A DNA stretch of 64,000 nt from Saccharibacillus sacchari DSM 19268 (GCF_000585395.1 NZ_KK073875.1:4766298-4830297), one strand, 5' to 3'. Positions 1 to 13,870 are shown, numbered from the stretch's first letter. Translations and numbers: made by a program. The notes: generated from the letters alone by a model not told the origin.

Positions 1-36
1 CCCGCTGCTGCCGGGAAAGCCGTTCGAATATGTGAT

Positions 37-3261
<3,225 letters not shown>

Positions 3262-3262
3262 A

Positions 3263-4393
3263 TTAACGTGCTCCTCTCATGGCGGCCATCATTACGGCTT
3301 GGCGCGGCTGTTTCGGACTGCTTTTTTTGTGCTCGCGGATCATTTCGATGAAGCGGTCGAACAGGTAGCTGTTGTCGAAAGGCCCGGGCGCGGCTTCCGG
3401 ATGATACTGCACGGAGAAGGCCGGTAATTTCGTATGGCGCACTCCCTCGATGGTCTTGTCGTTGTTGTTGATATGCGTGATTTCGAAGTCGGTACCCGCC
3501 AGCGAATCTTCTTTGACGGTGTAACCATGGTTTTGCGACGTGATGTAGCAGCGGCCCGTCGCCAGTTCCTTGACCGGATGGTTGCCGCCGCGATGTCCGA
3601 ATTTCAGCTTCTCGGTATCCGCTCCGCCGGCCAGTGCCAGAAGTTGGTGTCCGAGGCAGATGCCGAAGATCGGATATTCGCCCAGCAGTTCCTTGATCGT
3701 CTCTACCGCGTGCGGTACGTCTTTCGGGTCCCCGGGGCCGTTGGATAATTGGATGCCGTCCGGGTTGAGGCGGCGTACCTGCTCGGCCGTGATATCCTGC
3801 GGAACGACCACGATGTCGCAGCCGCGGGCGCTCAGTTCGCGGACGATGCCGCTTTTTGCGCCGTAATCGATCAGCACGATACGCTCGCCGTGACCCGGGC
3901 TGTTGTACACGTGCGGCGTCGATGTTTTCTTGACTTGATCGTTCACCAGTGCGGAATCTTGCAGCATCTCCTTCAGCTCTTCGACCGAATGCTCCCCTGC
4001 AGTCAAAATGCCGCGCATCGTGCCATGGTTGCGCAGGATGCGGGTCAGCATGCGGGTGTCGATATCGCTGATGCCGACAATTCCGTGCTCCTTGAGCAGC
4101 TCATCCAGCGTATACTCGGCGCGCCAGTTGCTCGGCACCGGCTCGTAGCGCCGCACGACGAAGCCGTTCACGAACGGGCGGACCGATTCGAAATCGTCGC
4201 GGGTGATGCCGTAGTTGCCGATCAGCGGGTAGGTCATCGTCACGATCTGGTTGCAGTACGACGGATCGGACAGTACTTCTTGGTAGCCTGTAATCCCTGT
4301 ATTGAACACGACCTCGCCGGTCGTGTTGCCTTGAGCGCCGAACGAGCGACCTGTGAAAAGGGTGCCGTCTTCGAGCAGAAGTTTTGCCTGCAT
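3263..4393 (-). CDS. carA: Carbamoyl-phosphate synthase small subunit (glutaminase)
   Basis: Small subunit (376 aa) that hydrolyses glutamine and channels ammonia to CarB. The N-terminal CPSase small-chain domain ([21 protein letters not shown]) is followed by a class I glutamine amidotransferase domain with the catalytic cysteine in [14 protein letters not shown] and the His/Glu pair in [13 protein letters not shown]. The start is ATG with TAAGGAGG ten bases upstream. Unlike the other pyr genes it is separated from pyrC by a 450-base gap that contains a large palindromic repeat, so carAB expression may differ from pyrBC. Confidence 0.98.
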   Translation of the reverse strand: MQAKLLLEDGTLFTGRSFGAQGNTTGEVVFNTGITGYQEVLSDPSYCNQIVTMTYPLIGNYGITRDDFESVRPFVNGFVVRRYEPVPSNWRAEYTLDELLKEHGIVGISDIDTRMLTRILRNHGTMRGILTAGEHSVEELKEMLQDSALVNDQVKKTSTPHVYNSPGHGERIVLIDYGAKSGIVRELSARGCDIVVVPQDITAEQVRRLNPDGIQLSNGPGDPKDVPHAVETIKELLGEYPIFGICLGHQLLALAGGADTEKLKFGHRGGNHPVKELATGRCYITSQNHGYTVKEDSLAGTDFEITHINNNDKTIEGVRHTKLPAFSVQYHPEAAPGPFDNSYLFDRFIEMIREHKKSSPKQPRQAVMMAAMRGAR

Positions 4394-4428
4394 GGATGTG
4401 AGTCCTCCTTAAGTTTGGTAGAGATGGA

Positions 4429-4570
4429 GACGCTGCGGGCTGAAGAGGGCTTTCGATCGCTGTTGAAATCCGTTTTTCTCTGATTGGAATAAGACATGGC
4501 TGGTGGGAGAAAAACGGATTTCAAAGGCGAGCGCTACGCTTCTTCAGCTCCTCTTCAGCCCTCCGCTCCT
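4429..4570 (+). repeat. Nested-palindrome repeat, copy 1 (inside the pyr operon)
   Basis: Imperfect palindrome between carA and pyrC. The outer stem is 4437-4448 with 4550-4561 (12 of 12 bp). The inner stem is 4463-4480 with 4507-4524 (18 of 18 bp), extended by TCGC/GCGA (4457-4460, 4527-4530) across a 2x2 internal loop. The loop holds GATTGGAATAA and CTGGTGG. Copy 2 has the same plan, loop and ends but a different stem sequence that still pairs. There is no open reading frame or transposase. It lies in the transcribed part of the pyr operon, so it would fold in the mRNA on either strand. Confidence 0.85.
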
Positions 4571-4644
4571 GTTGGTGGGTGAAGTTAGGTTCAAAAACTT
4601 ACAGATTCAAAGACTTAAAGATTTGGATTTGGAAAGCGTCATTG

Positions 4645-4829
4645 AAGTTTGATGCTCAAACTTCTCGACGGTTCGGGTGAGCTTGCAGACGTTGCTTTTT
4701 ATATGGAAGAAGAATTTTTCTTCGGGTGGTCGTTGTTAAGGCGACGGCGCGAAAAAGGTTAGATTGCGAAAGCCTTTTCCGGGTCGCCGGACTTGCTTGC
4801 ACGGTCAGGCTGTTAAGACCTGACCGTGC
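4645..4829 (-). other. Hairpins in the pyrC-carA spacer
   Basis: Two further hairpins fill the spacer. A perfect 11-bp stem (4799-4809 with 4819-4829) starts 15 bases after the pyrC stop but has no U-tract, so it looks more like an mRNA processing or stability element than a terminator. A tight 8-bp hairpin (GAAGTTTG/CAAACTTC) lies at 4645-4665. No gene is seen between 4394 and 4843. Confidence 0.45.
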
Positions 4830-4843
4830 GGTTTGCGTCCGTG

Positions 4844-6172
4844 TTAAGCATTTACGGGTTGAGCCAGGTCTGCTCCGTAGACGGCGCGGCCGGCTACGAG
4901 GGTCATGACCGGCCAGCCGGAGAGTTTACGGCCGGTGAACGGGGTGTTGCGGCCTTTGGTTGCGAATGTTTCCGGGTCGACGGCTTGTTCAAGCTCCAGG
5001 TCGATGATGGCGATGTCGGCAACTGCGCCGACTTCGAGTTTGCCGGATTCGAGACCGAATACGCGTGCCGGATCTTGGGTCATGCGGCGGACGAGGAAGT
5101 CGAGCGTCCAGCGGCCGGTTTTGACGAATTCCGTATAGAGCAGCGGGAAGGCCGTCTCGAAGCCGACGATGCCGAAAGGCGCAAGTTCCATGCCTTTTGC
5201 TTTTTCTTCCGCGCTGTGCGGGGCATGGTCGGTTACGATGATGTCGATCGTGCCGTCTTCCAACGCTTCGATGCAAGCCGCAACGTCGCGAGGCGTCCGC
5301 AGCGGCGGGTTCATTTTCCAATTGGTGTCCATGCCCGGAATGTCTTCGTCCGACAGTACGAGATGGTGCGGGCAAATCTCGGCGGTGACTCGGACTCCGA
5401 CGGATTTGGCCAGGCGGATCAACCGAACGGACTGTTCCGTGCTCACGTGGCAGACATGATAATGCGCGCCTGTTGCTTCGGCCAGCAGAACGTCGCGGCC
5501 GACATGAATCGCTTCAGACTCGTTCGGAATGCCTTTGATGCCGTGTTTTTTCGAGAAACTGCCTTCGGAGACGTACAATCCTTTGACCAACGAGTCGTCT
5601 TCGCAATGCGCGATGACCGGCATGTCGATCGCGGCTGCGCGGGTCATGGCATCCTTCATCATCTGCGCGTTTTGCACGCCTACGCCGTCGTCCGTGAAGC
5701 CGATCGCCCCTGCTGCTTTCAACGCTTCGAAGTCGGTCAGTTCCTGACCCTGCTCGTTTTTCGTGATTGCCGCATAAGGCAGTACGTTGACGAGGTTCGC
5801 TTCTTTGGCTTTGTCCAGCACCAGCTTAACCGTCTCCGGGTTGTCCGTTACCGGCTTGGTGTTCGGCATGCAGGCGATGGTCGTGAAGCCGCCTTGAGCC
5901 GCCGAACGCGCGCCGCTCTCGATCGTTTCTTTATGTTCGAATCCCGGTTCGCGCAAATGCACGTGCATGTCGATCAGACCCGGTGTTGCCAGCTTGCCCT
6001 GTGCGTCGTACACCTTCAGCGCATCTCCGTTCACGTCGCTAGCTGCCGGCTTTTCCGCATCGTTCAGAATCGCCAGCACCTTGCCTCCTCCAATCAGAAT
6101 GTCGCGGCTGCCTTCTTCGCCCGGCACGCTTGCATTTTGAATCCATACATCCACATTTGCATAATTGGTCAT
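4844..6172 (-). CDS. pyrC: Dihydroorotase
   Basis: Zinc amidohydrolase (442 aa) that cyclises carbamoyl aspartate to dihydroorotate, third step of UMP synthesis. The metal-binding signature DMHVHLREPG is at residues 68-77 (His70, His72), and the later metal ligands fit AHCEDDSL, CHVSTEQS and VTDHAPHS. It is a class I (PyrC of Bacillus type) enzyme by length and the HVHLREPG motif. It lies 66 bases after pyrB in the pyr operon. Confidence 0.97.
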   Translation of the reverse strand: MTNYANVDVWIQNASVPGEEGSRDILIGGGKVLAILNDAEKPAASDVNGDALKVYDAQGKLATPGLIDMHVHLREPGFEHKETIESGARSAAQGGFTTIACMPNTKPVTDNPETVKLVLDKAKEANLVNVLPYAAITKNEQGQELTDFEALKAAGAIGFTDDGVGVQNAQMMKDAMTRAAAIDMPVIAHCEDDSLVKGLYVSEGSFSKKHGIKGIPNESEAIHVGRDVLLAEATGAHYHVCHVSTEQSVRLIRLAKSVGVRVTAEICPHHLVLSDEDIPGMDTNWKMNPPLRTPRDVAACIEALEDGTIDIIVTDHAPHSAEEKAKGMELAPFGIVGFETAFPLLYTEFVKTGRWTLDFLVRRMTQDPARVFGLESGKLEVGAVADIAIIDLELEQAVDPETFATKGRNTPFTGRKLSGWPVMTLVAGRAVYGADLAQPVNA

Positions 6173-6238
6173 TTTTAAAAGTCCCTCCGGTTCACTTCGT
6201 TTTCCGTACGCGTTGCTTCTATATGATGCTTGTATTCG

Positions 6239-7734
<1,496 letters not shown>

Positions 7735-7781
7735 TCACCCTTCGGCCCCGTGAACGTCGGTGTCTTCTCGCATCTGCATGC

Positions 7782-7814
7782 AAAAAGACTCCTTGCCCAG
7801 GCGGGCAAGGAGTC
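7782..7814 (-). terminator. Attenuator terminator of the pyr leader
   Basis: Perfect 12-bp GC-rich stem (7787-7798 with 7803-7814, loop of four) followed on the minus strand by five Us (7782-7786), about 80 bases before pyrR. Its CCTTGCC arm is repeated at 7901-7907 beside the PyrR-binding hairpin, as expected if an antiterminator competes with it. Confidence 0.9.
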
Positions 7815-7906
7815 GAAATCGACATGTTGATTCGACGAAGAGCGCTAAAAATCGTTCCGCTCTCGGCGGACGTATTCTTAGTGAATCGTCGTTCACGTTA
7901 CCTTGC

Positions 7907-7922
7907 CAGTCTCACGGGACTG
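7907..7922 (-). promoter_or_regulatory. PyrR-binding (anti-antiterminator) hairpin
   Basis: The minus strand reads CAGTCCCGTGAGACTG, matching the PyrR recognition pattern (UCC-N-GNGAG within a short stem). It lies about 45 bases after the predicted start site and upstream of the attenuator terminator. PyrR-UMP binding here would favour termination. Confidence 0.8.
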
Positions 7923-7971
7923 AATTAAAGGTGCTATTCATTGGGCGCAAGTTCCGCCTCTGTTGCAATGA

Positions 7972-8000
7972 ATTATGACAGAAGGGTTATCTCCTGTCAA
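7972..8000 (-). promoter_or_regulatory. Sigma-A promoter of the pyr operon
   Basis: On the minus strand a perfect -35 TTGACA (7995-8000) is 17 bases from a -10 CATAAT (7972-7977). This gives a leader of about 260 bases ending at pyrR. Confidence 0.85.
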
Positions 8001-8048
8001 CCACCTGTATTTCATTTTGTCGATCCCTTTTACAATAGGAGAAACGAA

Positions 8049-8165
8049 ATGAAGTTGACCGATATGCACCTTTTACACATGAATTGTCAAACAACATCAT
8101 GCCCTCTTGTTTTCATATTTATAATTATACATTTAAATGTTGTATTTATTCAATACTTTTTTTGA
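8049..8165 (+). CDS. Possible 38-residue hydrophobic peptide
   Basis: Small open frame in the AT-rich divergent region between the pyr promoter and the chemoreceptor. ATG is preceded by AGGAGA six bases upstream. The product has two cysteines and a very hydrophobic centre (PLVFIFIIIHLNVVFIQYFF), so it could be a one-helix membrane peptide. No family is recognised and AT-rich DNA gives such peptides by chance, so this is only a candidate. Confidence 0.2.
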   Translation: MKLTDMHLLHMNCQTTSCPLVFIFIIIHLNVVFIQYFF

Positions 8166-8190
8166 ATTCTATTTTTGACTCCTAATTTTT

Positions 8191-8243
8191 ATGTCTGCAC
8201 GAACATATAAATCGAAAGACCTATAAATCGGGCGTTCAGACAT
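8191..8243. promoter_or_regulatory. Long-spaced dyad upstream of the chemoreceptor
   Basis: ATGTCTGCACG (8191-8201) and CGTTCAGACAT (8233-8243) are inverted repeats with one mismatch, about 90-140 bases before the mcp start. The 31-base interval has ATAAATCG twice. It sits upstream of the likely promoter, so an operator is more likely than a leader RNA. Confidence 0.4.
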
Positions 8244-8267
8244 GGCTTTTTTCCGAAAACGTTTGCT

Positions 8268-8294
8268 TGAATTTTAGTCGAAACCTGCCGAAAT
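8268..8294 (+). promoter_or_regulatory. Candidate sigma-D (motility) promoter for mcp
   Basis: TGAA (8268-8271), 15 bases, then GCCGAAAT (8287-8294) resembles the sigma-D pattern TAAA-N15-GCCGATAT and sits 37 bases before the mcp ATG. The GAGGGGAG Shine-Dalgarno at 8313-8320 lies between. Confidence 0.4.
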
Positions 8295-8330
8295 ATAAGA
8301 TATCTATGCAACGAGGGGAGATTACACAGA

Positions 8331-10328
8331 ATGAACTTTTTTAAAAACAGGCGTGTTTCATTATCTTTGGGCAATAAACTTTTGATTTTCTTTACGGCTA
8401 TTCTTGTTATCTCGCTTCTGGTTTCCGCTATCCTTTCTTATGAATCGGCAAAAAGCGCGCTTAGCAAAGAATTGACTTCAAACGCGACGTCTAGCGTTCA
8501 GACCATGAATGCGATCGTTACGCGCGATATTCAAGCAAAAGTCGATGCGGTTGACTATTTGGCTTCCATCGTCACCTCCGAAGATTTCGATACCGGAGGC
8601 TTCAAAACAAACTCGGTCAACGCGCCGCTCGAAAATTACGATCTGACGCAAAATGATGTCGATTTGGCTTATGCCGGATCGGAAGCGGGCGTGTATATCG
8701 GTTCGGCTTCCAGTTACGTCGATCTTCCGTCAGACTATGATCCTCGTACGCGCAGTTGGTACAGCCTCGCCATGGAAAACCCGGATCGGGCCGTCGTGAC
8801 GGAGCCTTACATCTCGGCTTCAAGCGGAAAAACGGGAATCACGATCGCCAAACGCATGGACGACGGAAGCGGCGTGATCGGTCTGGATATTTCGATCGAT
8901 GCATTGCTGCAAACGACGGAGACCATGCATATCGGCAAAGAAGGATATGCCTTTATTACGACGGAGAGCGGCACGTACATTTCCCACCCGACGATCGAAG
9001 CCGGATCAAGCGACACGATCTCTACGCGATTGTCGAACGAAAAAGAACCCGAAGGCATGTTCAATTATATATTCGAATCCGAACCCAAAGTGCTTGTCTA
9101 TGCAAAAAACGAACTGAGCGGTTGGGTGATTGCGGGCAGCTATTACGAAAACGAGGTTCAGGAAGCGGCTCAACCGATCCTTTACCGCCTCATGACGGTA
9201 TTGGTTATATCCCTGGTCGCGGGCGGAGTCTTTATCTGGCTGCTGACCCGATCCATAGCGCGCCGACTCAAAAATGTCGCACGCGTTGCGGAAGCAATCA
9301 GCTCGGGCGACCTGACGGGCACGATCACCGATCACGGACGCGACGAGATCGGGCAATTAGCCTCTTCGTTCCAGAGCATGAATGTATCGCTCAGCGGGCT
9401 TGTCCGCTCGATTACGGGTTCCGTTTCCGACGTCGCGGCTTCGTCCGAAGAACTCAGCGCAAGCGCCGAGCATACGGGTAAAGCAACGCGTCAGATCACG
9501 GAATCGATCGAAGCTTTCGCTTCGAACAGCGAGCGTCAAAGCGATAGCGTGGCAGACAGTTCCCGCCGCTTGGCAGAAGTCTTCGAATGGCTCTCGGAAC
9601 TTCGCAAAAATTCCGAACGTTTGGCCCAAGCCTCGCGCGGCTCGGCCGAAATGGCCGAGGAAGGCGATCTGCTCGTGGATCAAACGCTCGAACGTATCCG
9701 GGAAATCGATATCTCCGTCCGCGAAGGCGGCGTGGTGATCTCCGGCCTGTCGGATAAATCGCAGACGATTACAGGCATTCTGCATACGATCGACGAGATT
9801 GCTTCGCAAACCAATCTGTTGGCTTTGAACGCTTCGATCGAAGCGGCACGCGCCGGCGAAGCGGGACTCGGCTTCACCGTCGTGGCAAACGAAGTCAAAA
9901 AGCTTGCTCAGCAATCCGCCGATTCCGCCAAAACCATTGAAGGACTGATCCAGGATATCGTCGCCGATATTCAAGCTTCGCTGGAAACCTTCGTCAAGAT
10001 TCGCTCGTCGGTGACCGGCGGCTTGGAGACAGCCGAACGCACGGCGGAAAACCTGCGCCAGCTCAAAACGGCTTCGGAAGAAGTTTCCGACGACCTGAGC
10101 GGCATGAATACGCAGGTCGGCGAAATCGCCGGTCACGCCGAAGAAGTCGCCCAGTCCGTTCGCGAGATTTCAAAAGCTGCGGAAACCAACCAATCCAGCA
10201 CGCACGAGATCGCGGCGGCTGCCGAAGAGCAATTGGCTTCGATGGAACAAATCGGACAGTCCTCCGCTTCCCTGGCTCTGCTCGCCGAGCATCTGCAAGG
10301 CGAGGTCGAGCGTTTCAAGATCGATTAA
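8331..10328 (+). CDS. Methyl-accepting chemotaxis protein with extracellular Cache domain
   Basis: Membrane chemoreceptor (665 aa). TM1 is at about 16-37, an extracellular double-Cache ligand domain at 40-280 (includes [28 protein letters not shown] core), TM2 at about 284-305, HAMP to about 358, then a long signalling coiled coil. The conserved hairpin tip ([20 protein letters not shown]) is near residue 486. It would relay binding of a small ligand, often an amino acid or organic acid for this fold, to CheA/CheW. It is one of only two well supported plus-strand genes and stands alone between the pyr operon and dapL, which are adjacent to rluD in B. subtilis only without it. Confidence 0.95.
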   Translation: MNFFKNRRVSLSLGNKLLIFFTAILVISLLVSAILSYESAKSALSKELTSNATSSVQTMNAIVTRDIQAKVDAVDYLASIVTSEDFDTGGFKTNSVNAPLENYDLTQNDVDLAYAGSEAGVYIGSASSYVDLPSDYDPRTRSWYSLAMENPDRAVVTEPYISASSGKTGITIAKRMDDGSGVIGLDISIDALLQTTETMHIGKEGYAFITTESGTYISHPTIEAGSSDTISTRLSNEKEPEGMFNYIFESEPKVLVYAKNELSGWVIAGSYYENEVQEAAQPILYRLMTVLVISLVAGGVFIWLLTRSIARRLKNVARVAEAISSGDLTGTITDHGRDEIGQLASSFQSMNVSLSGLVRSITGSVSDVAASSEELSASAEHTGKATRQITESIEAFASNSERQSDSVADSSRRLAEVFEWLSELRKNSERLAQASRGSAEMAEEGDLLVDQTLERIREIDISVREGGVVISGLSDKSQTITGILHTIDEIASQTNLLALNASIEAARAGEAGLGFTVVANEVKKLAQQSADSAKTIEGLIQDIVADIQASLETFVKIRSSVTGGLETAERTAENLRQLKTASEEVSDDLSGMNTQVGEIAGHAEEVAQSVREISKAAETNQSSTHEIAAAAEEQLASMEQIGQSSASLALLAEHLQGEVERFKID

Positions 10329-10457
10329 ATCGATACGCCGGAATCAGGATTCGAACGGCTTTCGCGGCTCAATCTTCGGAAGCCGTTCGGACTCCCTCGC
10401 TGACGGCAAACCGCATGTGCCCGGACTCGGCATACTCGAATGAATTGCACGAAAAAA

Positions 10458-10489
10458 GCAGGCTCCCTGATGACGGGAGCCTGCTTTTT
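10458..10489. terminator. Bidirectional terminator between mcp and dapL
   Basis: Perfect 10-bp stem GCAGGCTCCC/GGGAGCCTGC (10458-10467, 10475-10484) flanked by A6 on the left and T5 on the right. It can end the convergent mcp and dapL transcripts. Confidence 0.9.
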
Positions 10490-10537
10490 CAATATCTTTT
10501 TGCTTAAGCGGCCTGTTGCCTAAGCTACAGTAACCGA

Positions 10538-11791
10538 TTAAAATTCAAATTCAACATCGTTCAAGCGACGCTTGATTTCTTCGATGACGCGTTTTTCTTG
10601 CTCTTCGCCTTTTGCTTCGAACGTCACGGAGAAACGCACGAACGAGCCTGCATCGTCCCAAGGCACGGTGGAGATCAATTTCTCGCGGATCAGGAACTGC
10701 GAGAATGCTTCGCCGCTGCCGAACGCTTCGCCGCCCTTGATGCCTTTAGGCGCTTGCACGTACAGGAAGAACGAGCCTTTCGGTTTGGTTGCCGTGAAGC
10801 CAAGTTCGTTCAACGCTGCTACGAGCATGTCGTGGCGACGGGAATACTTCTCGGCGATTTTTTCCGTGATCAACGGATTAGCCAGACCGTAAGCCGCCGC
10901 TTTTTGGATCGCGATGAATTGGCCGGAATCGTTGTTGTCTTTAACGTCGCTGAACGCTTTGACGATCAGCGGGTTACCCGCTACGAATCCGATTCTCCAG
11001 CCTGTCATGTTGTAAGACTTAGACAGGGAGTGCAGTTCGATGCCGACGTCTTTTGCGCCCGGCGTGCTCAAGAAGCTGAGCGGCTTCAAGCCGTCATAAG
11101 TCAGCGCGGCATACGGAGCATCGTGAACCACGATCACTTCGTTCGCTTTGGCCCACTCTACCACTTTGGCAAAGAACTCCGGAGTCGAGCTTGCGCCTGT
11201 CGGGTTGTTCGGATAGTTCAGGTACAGCAGCTTGGCACGCTTCGCGATGTCGGCCGGAATCGAATCCAGGTCCGGCAGGAAGTCGTTTTCTTTGGTCAGC
11301 TGCACGTTGTAGACTTCGCCGCCTACGTATTTGGTGTGCGTGCCCAGAACCGGGTAACCCGGAACGGTCAGGATCGCCACGTCACCCGGGTTGATGAACA
11401 CGGACGGCAGCATCGCGAGCGCCGGCTTGGAGCCGATCGAGTGCACGATTTCCGTCGTCGGATCAATGCCTTCGACTTTGAATACGTCAGCCAGGTATTG
11501 AGCCGCAGCGGCTTTGAATTCCGGGATGCCGTTGTCGGCGTAACCGCGGTTTTCAGGCTTTGCCGCTTCTTCGGCAAGCTTGGCCACGATGCCCGCGTCC
11601 GCCATTTCATCGGGTTCGCCCACGCCCATGTCGATCAGTTCGACATCGGGGAAAGCTTGGCGTGCTGCTGCTTTGGCGCGTTTAATTTTTTCGAATTTAT
11701 AAATGTTGGTGTCCTTGCCGTAGTTCGCTCCGCCGATCCGATCGGCGAAAACTTGCTGGACGAATGTGTTTTGATACTCTTCGATACTCAT
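10538..11791 (-). CDS. dapL: LL-diaminopimelate aminotransferase (class I/II aminotransferase)
   Basis: PLP-dependent aminotransferase (417 aa). The PLP lysine is in SLSKSYNMTGWR near residue 255, with NYPNNPTG (substrate/PLP contact) and HDAPYAALTYD before it. The N-terminal NIYKFEKIKRAK and the MGVGEPDE motif match the LL-DAP aminotransferase group, which converts tetrahydrodipicolinate to LL-DAP in one step using glutamate. That would supply lysine and the meso-DAP used by MurE in this window. Other fold-type I aminotransferases are close, so the exact substrate is inferred. It has its own terminator and long upstream spacer. Confidence 0.78.
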   Translation of the reverse strand: MSIEEYQNTFVQQVFADRIGGANYGKDTNIYKFEKIKRAKAAARQAFPDVELIDMGVGEPDEMADAGIVAKLAEEAAKPENRGYADNGIPEFKAAAAQYLADVFKVEGIDPTTEIVHSIGSKPALAMLPSVFINPGDVAILTVPGYPVLGTHTKYVGGEVYNVQLTKENDFLPDLDSIPADIAKRAKLLYLNYPNNPTGASSTPEFFAKVVEWAKANEVIVVHDAPYAALTYDGLKPLSFLSTPGAKDVGIELHSLSKSYNMTGWRIGFVAGNPLIVKAFSDVKDNNDSGQFIAIQKAAAYGLANPLITEKIAEKYSRRHDMLVAALNELGFTATKPKGSFFLYVQAPKGIKGGEAFGSGEAFSQFLIREKLISTVPWDDAGSFVRFSVTFEAKGEEQEKRVIEEIKRRLNDVEFEF

Positions 11792-11906
11792 GGTTAAGGT
11801 CAGCTCCTTGGGCAGAATGTTCTATGTTCTATCATGCCTCAAATTTATGGGCAGGGACATGGATTATGTGGCGGAAAATTTAGTTTTTTTGCGCTGAGGG
11901 GGGTGT

Positions 11907-12048
11907 GACGCTTCGGGGTGGAAGGGCCTGCGGATCGCTGTTGCAGTCCGGTTTTTCTCGATTGGAATAAAACCTGTACTGGTGGTAAAAAACCGGACTG
12001 CAAAGGCGAGCGCTACGCTTCCTTCGGCTCCTTCCACCCCTCCGCTCC
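11907..12048 (+). repeat. Nested-palindrome repeat, copy 2
   Basis: Same plan as the copy at 4429. The outer stem is 11915-11925 with 12030-12040 (11 of 11 bp) and the inner stem 11941-11956 with 11988-12003 (16 of 16 bp), again extended by TCGC/GCGA over a 2x2 loop. The loop has GATTGGAATAA and CTGGTGG, and the right half has CAAAGGCGAGCGCTACGCTT followed by CCCTCCGCTCC. Both stems differ from copy 1 in sequence but remain paired. It is in the dapL-rluD spacer. Confidence 0.85.
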
Positions 12049-12082
12049 GTCTGCGCATTGTGGTAAGGGGGCAAAGAGCGAA

Positions 12083-12120
12083 AGAGAAAAGCACCTGCCC
12101 TTTTGAACGGGGCAGGTGCT
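12083..12120 (-). terminator. Terminator of the ileS-lspA-rluD side
   Basis: Perfect 11-bp stem AGCACCTGCCC/GGGCAGGTGCT (12090-12100, 12110-12120) followed on the minus strand by TTTTCTCT. It lies 140 bases past the rluD stop. Confidence 0.85.
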
Positions 12121-12140
12121 TGGGCGGGCGTTGCCCTTGG

Positions 12141-12222
12141 GTTCGCCTGATTGGGAGGCGAACTTAAAGATGGGCTCCGCTTTGCGAATCGCCGAGGGCC
12201 GGGTCAAGTACGGGCTCTCGGC
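12141..12222. other. Two extra hairpins downstream of rluD
   Basis: GTTCGCCT/AGGCGAAC (12141-12148, 12156-12163) and a GCCGAGGGCC/GGCTCTCGGC stem around 12190-12217. The second is flanked by direct repeats of TGCGAATCGCC. Together with the palindromic repeat and the terminator they fill the 470-base spacer 11792-12261, in which no gene is seen. Confidence 0.45.
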
Positions 12223-12261
12223 TGTGCGAATCGCCAGGTGCATGGAAGCAGGGCAACCGCG

Positions 12262-13233
12262 TTAGCGGCTGCGGAGGTAGGTCAGCAGCTCTTCCATATC
12301 GGCAGGAACGGGGGCAGAGAACTCAAGGCGTTCTCCGGTCGTTGGGTGCGTGAAGCCTAATGACGCGGCGTGCAGGGCTTGGCCTTGCATTTTGATGCCG
12401 CCGCTGCGGCCGTACATGGGATCGCCGACCAGAGGGTGGCCGATGAATTTCATGTGGGCGCGGATTTGGTGGGTGCGGCCGGTTTCGAGCTTCAGTTCGA
12501 GCAAGGCATAATCACCGAAGCGTTCGAGGACGTTGAAGTGCGTGATGGCGTGTTTGCCGCCGGCTTGGACAACCGTGTACATTTTGCGGTCGTGCGGGTC
12601 GCGGGCCAAGTTGGCTTCTACGGTGCCGTGGGTGTGCGCAATGTTGCCGCGTACCAATGCGTTATAGATCCGGCTCACGGAGTGGTCTTTCAGCTGCGCC
12701 GACAAAGACGCGTGCGCTTTATCGTTTTTGGCAGCCATCAGCAGGCCGCTGGTGTCTTTGTCGATGCGGTGCACGATGCCGGGGCGGAGTTCGCCGTTGA
12801 TGCCGGACAGGTCTTTGCAGTGGAACATCAGGGCGTTGACCAGCGTGCCGGATGAATGGCCTACAGCCGGGTGAACGACCATGCCGCGGGGTTTGTTGAC
12901 GACGATCACGTCGGCGTCTTCGTAAACAATTTCAAGCGGAATGTCTTCGGCTACGATATCGACCGATTCCGGCTGCGGTACGCGGACTTCGACTTGCTCG
13001 CCTGCGGAAAGCTTGTAGTTCGCTTTTACGGTACGTCCGTTTACGGTGACGTGCCCCTGCTCGATCCAAAGTTGAATCTGCGAACGGGAGACGTCGCCTT
13101 CGATCGATTCGGTGACGTATTTATCAAGGCGCTGCTTATTGTCTTCGGCAGCAACGTTCCATTGCAGGATTTCTTCTTCGTTACCGTTCTCTTCCGCCGA
13201 AGCGTCAGGAACGTTGGTTTGCTCTTCAGTCAT
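12262..13233 (-). CDS. rluD: RluA/RluD-family pseudouridine synthase
   Basis: rRNA pseudouridine synthase (323 aa). An N-terminal S4 RNA-binding domain (about residues 33-90) precedes the catalytic domain, with the active aspartate in HRIDKDTSGLL near residue 158. GRTHQIRAHM and GDPMYG are family motifs. The first 30 residues are acidic and variable. It corresponds by position to B. subtilis ylyB (ileS-lspA-ylyB-pyrR order). The target uridines (23S rRNA helix 69 for RluD) cannot be read from sequence alone. Confidence 0.93.
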   Translation of the reverse strand: MTEEQTNVPDASAEENGNEEEILQWNVAAEDNKQRLDKYVTESIEGDVSRSQIQLWIEQGHVTVNGRTVKANYKLSAGEQVEVRVPQPESVDIVAEDIPLEIVYEDADVIVVNKPRGMVVHPAVGHSSGTLVNALMFHCKDLSGINGELRPGIVHRIDKDTSGLLMAAKNDKAHASLSAQLKDHSVSRIYNALVRGNIAHTHGTVEANLARDPHDRKMYTVVQAGGKHAITHFNVLERFGDYALLELKLETGRTHQIRAHMKFIGHPLVGDPMYGRSGGIKMQGQALHAASLGFTHPTTGERLEFSAPVPADMEELLTYLRSR

Positions 13234-13236
13234 TAA

Positions 13237-13743
13237 TTAGTCCTCCGTACGTTGTTCTGGCTGGTTTGCGGGTTGAGGTTCATTCGGACGACGCGAATCG
13301 AGCAGCGTATCGAGGATAATCAGAACCACGCCGACCACGATGCAGGCATCGGCCACGTTGAAGATCGGGAAGCTGTAGCTGCCGAAATTGAACAGGAAGA
13401 AGTCCACGACTTCGCCCATGCGAACGCGGTCCAGGAAGTTGCCGAGCGCTCCGCCCAGTACCAAGCTGAGGGCGATCGGAAGCATGCGCGCCGAACCTTT
13501 GGCGTTTTTCACACGCTGAAGATACCAAATGATCCCGGCTACCACCACCAGAGTCACGATGATAAAGAACCACTGCTTCTCCTGCAAAATGCCGAATGCG
13601 GCGCCTTTATTTCGGTGCGAAGTCAGAATGAAAAAATCGCCGATGATCGGAATTTGATCTCGAATTTCCATACGCGTAGCTACCAGATACTTTGTTCCTT
13701 GGTCGATCAGAAAAGCTACAAGCGCGATCACATAATAAATCAC
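13237..13743 (-). CDS. lspA: Lipoprotein signal peptidase II
   Basis: Membrane aspartyl protease (168 aa) that cleaves the signal peptide of diacylglyceryl-prolipoproteins, such as OppA in this window. It has four hydrophobic segments. The catalytic aspartates are Asp105 in GNFLDRV and Asp132 in FNVADACI, with NKGAAFG earlier. The hydrophilic C-terminal tail is proline and glutamate rich. The start is GTG with GAGGTG eleven bases upstream. It is three bases before rluD and likely co-transcribed. Confidence 0.97.
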   Translation of the reverse strand: MIYYVIALVAFLIDQGTKYLVATRMEIRDQIPIIGDFFILTSHRNKGAAFGILQEKQWFFIIVTLVVVAGIIWYLQRVKNAKGSARMLPIALSLVLGGALGNFLDRVRMGEVVDFFLFNFGSYSFPIFNVADACIVVGVVLIILDTLLDSRRPNEPQPANQPEQRTED

Positions 13744-13870
13744 GTTAATCCGTCACCTCGTATTTAAGATACATGCTCATGAGTCCCGGGAAACGGCAGC
13801 AAATGCGTCCTTTCCAACCCGTCTATTGTAGCACAGCGCCGATTAGAGCGTCTATCATTCGACCCCTTAC

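Noticed and set aside
4429..4570. Insertion sequence or MITE as the source of the palindromes
   Set aside because: No transposase and no obvious target-site duplications at the three copies; a non-autonomous mobile origin remains possible but is not shown.
8166..8330. c-di-GMP or purine riboswitch ahead of the chemoreceptor
   Set aside because: None of the conserved core motifs of these riboswitches is present, and the dyad lies upstream of the likely start site.
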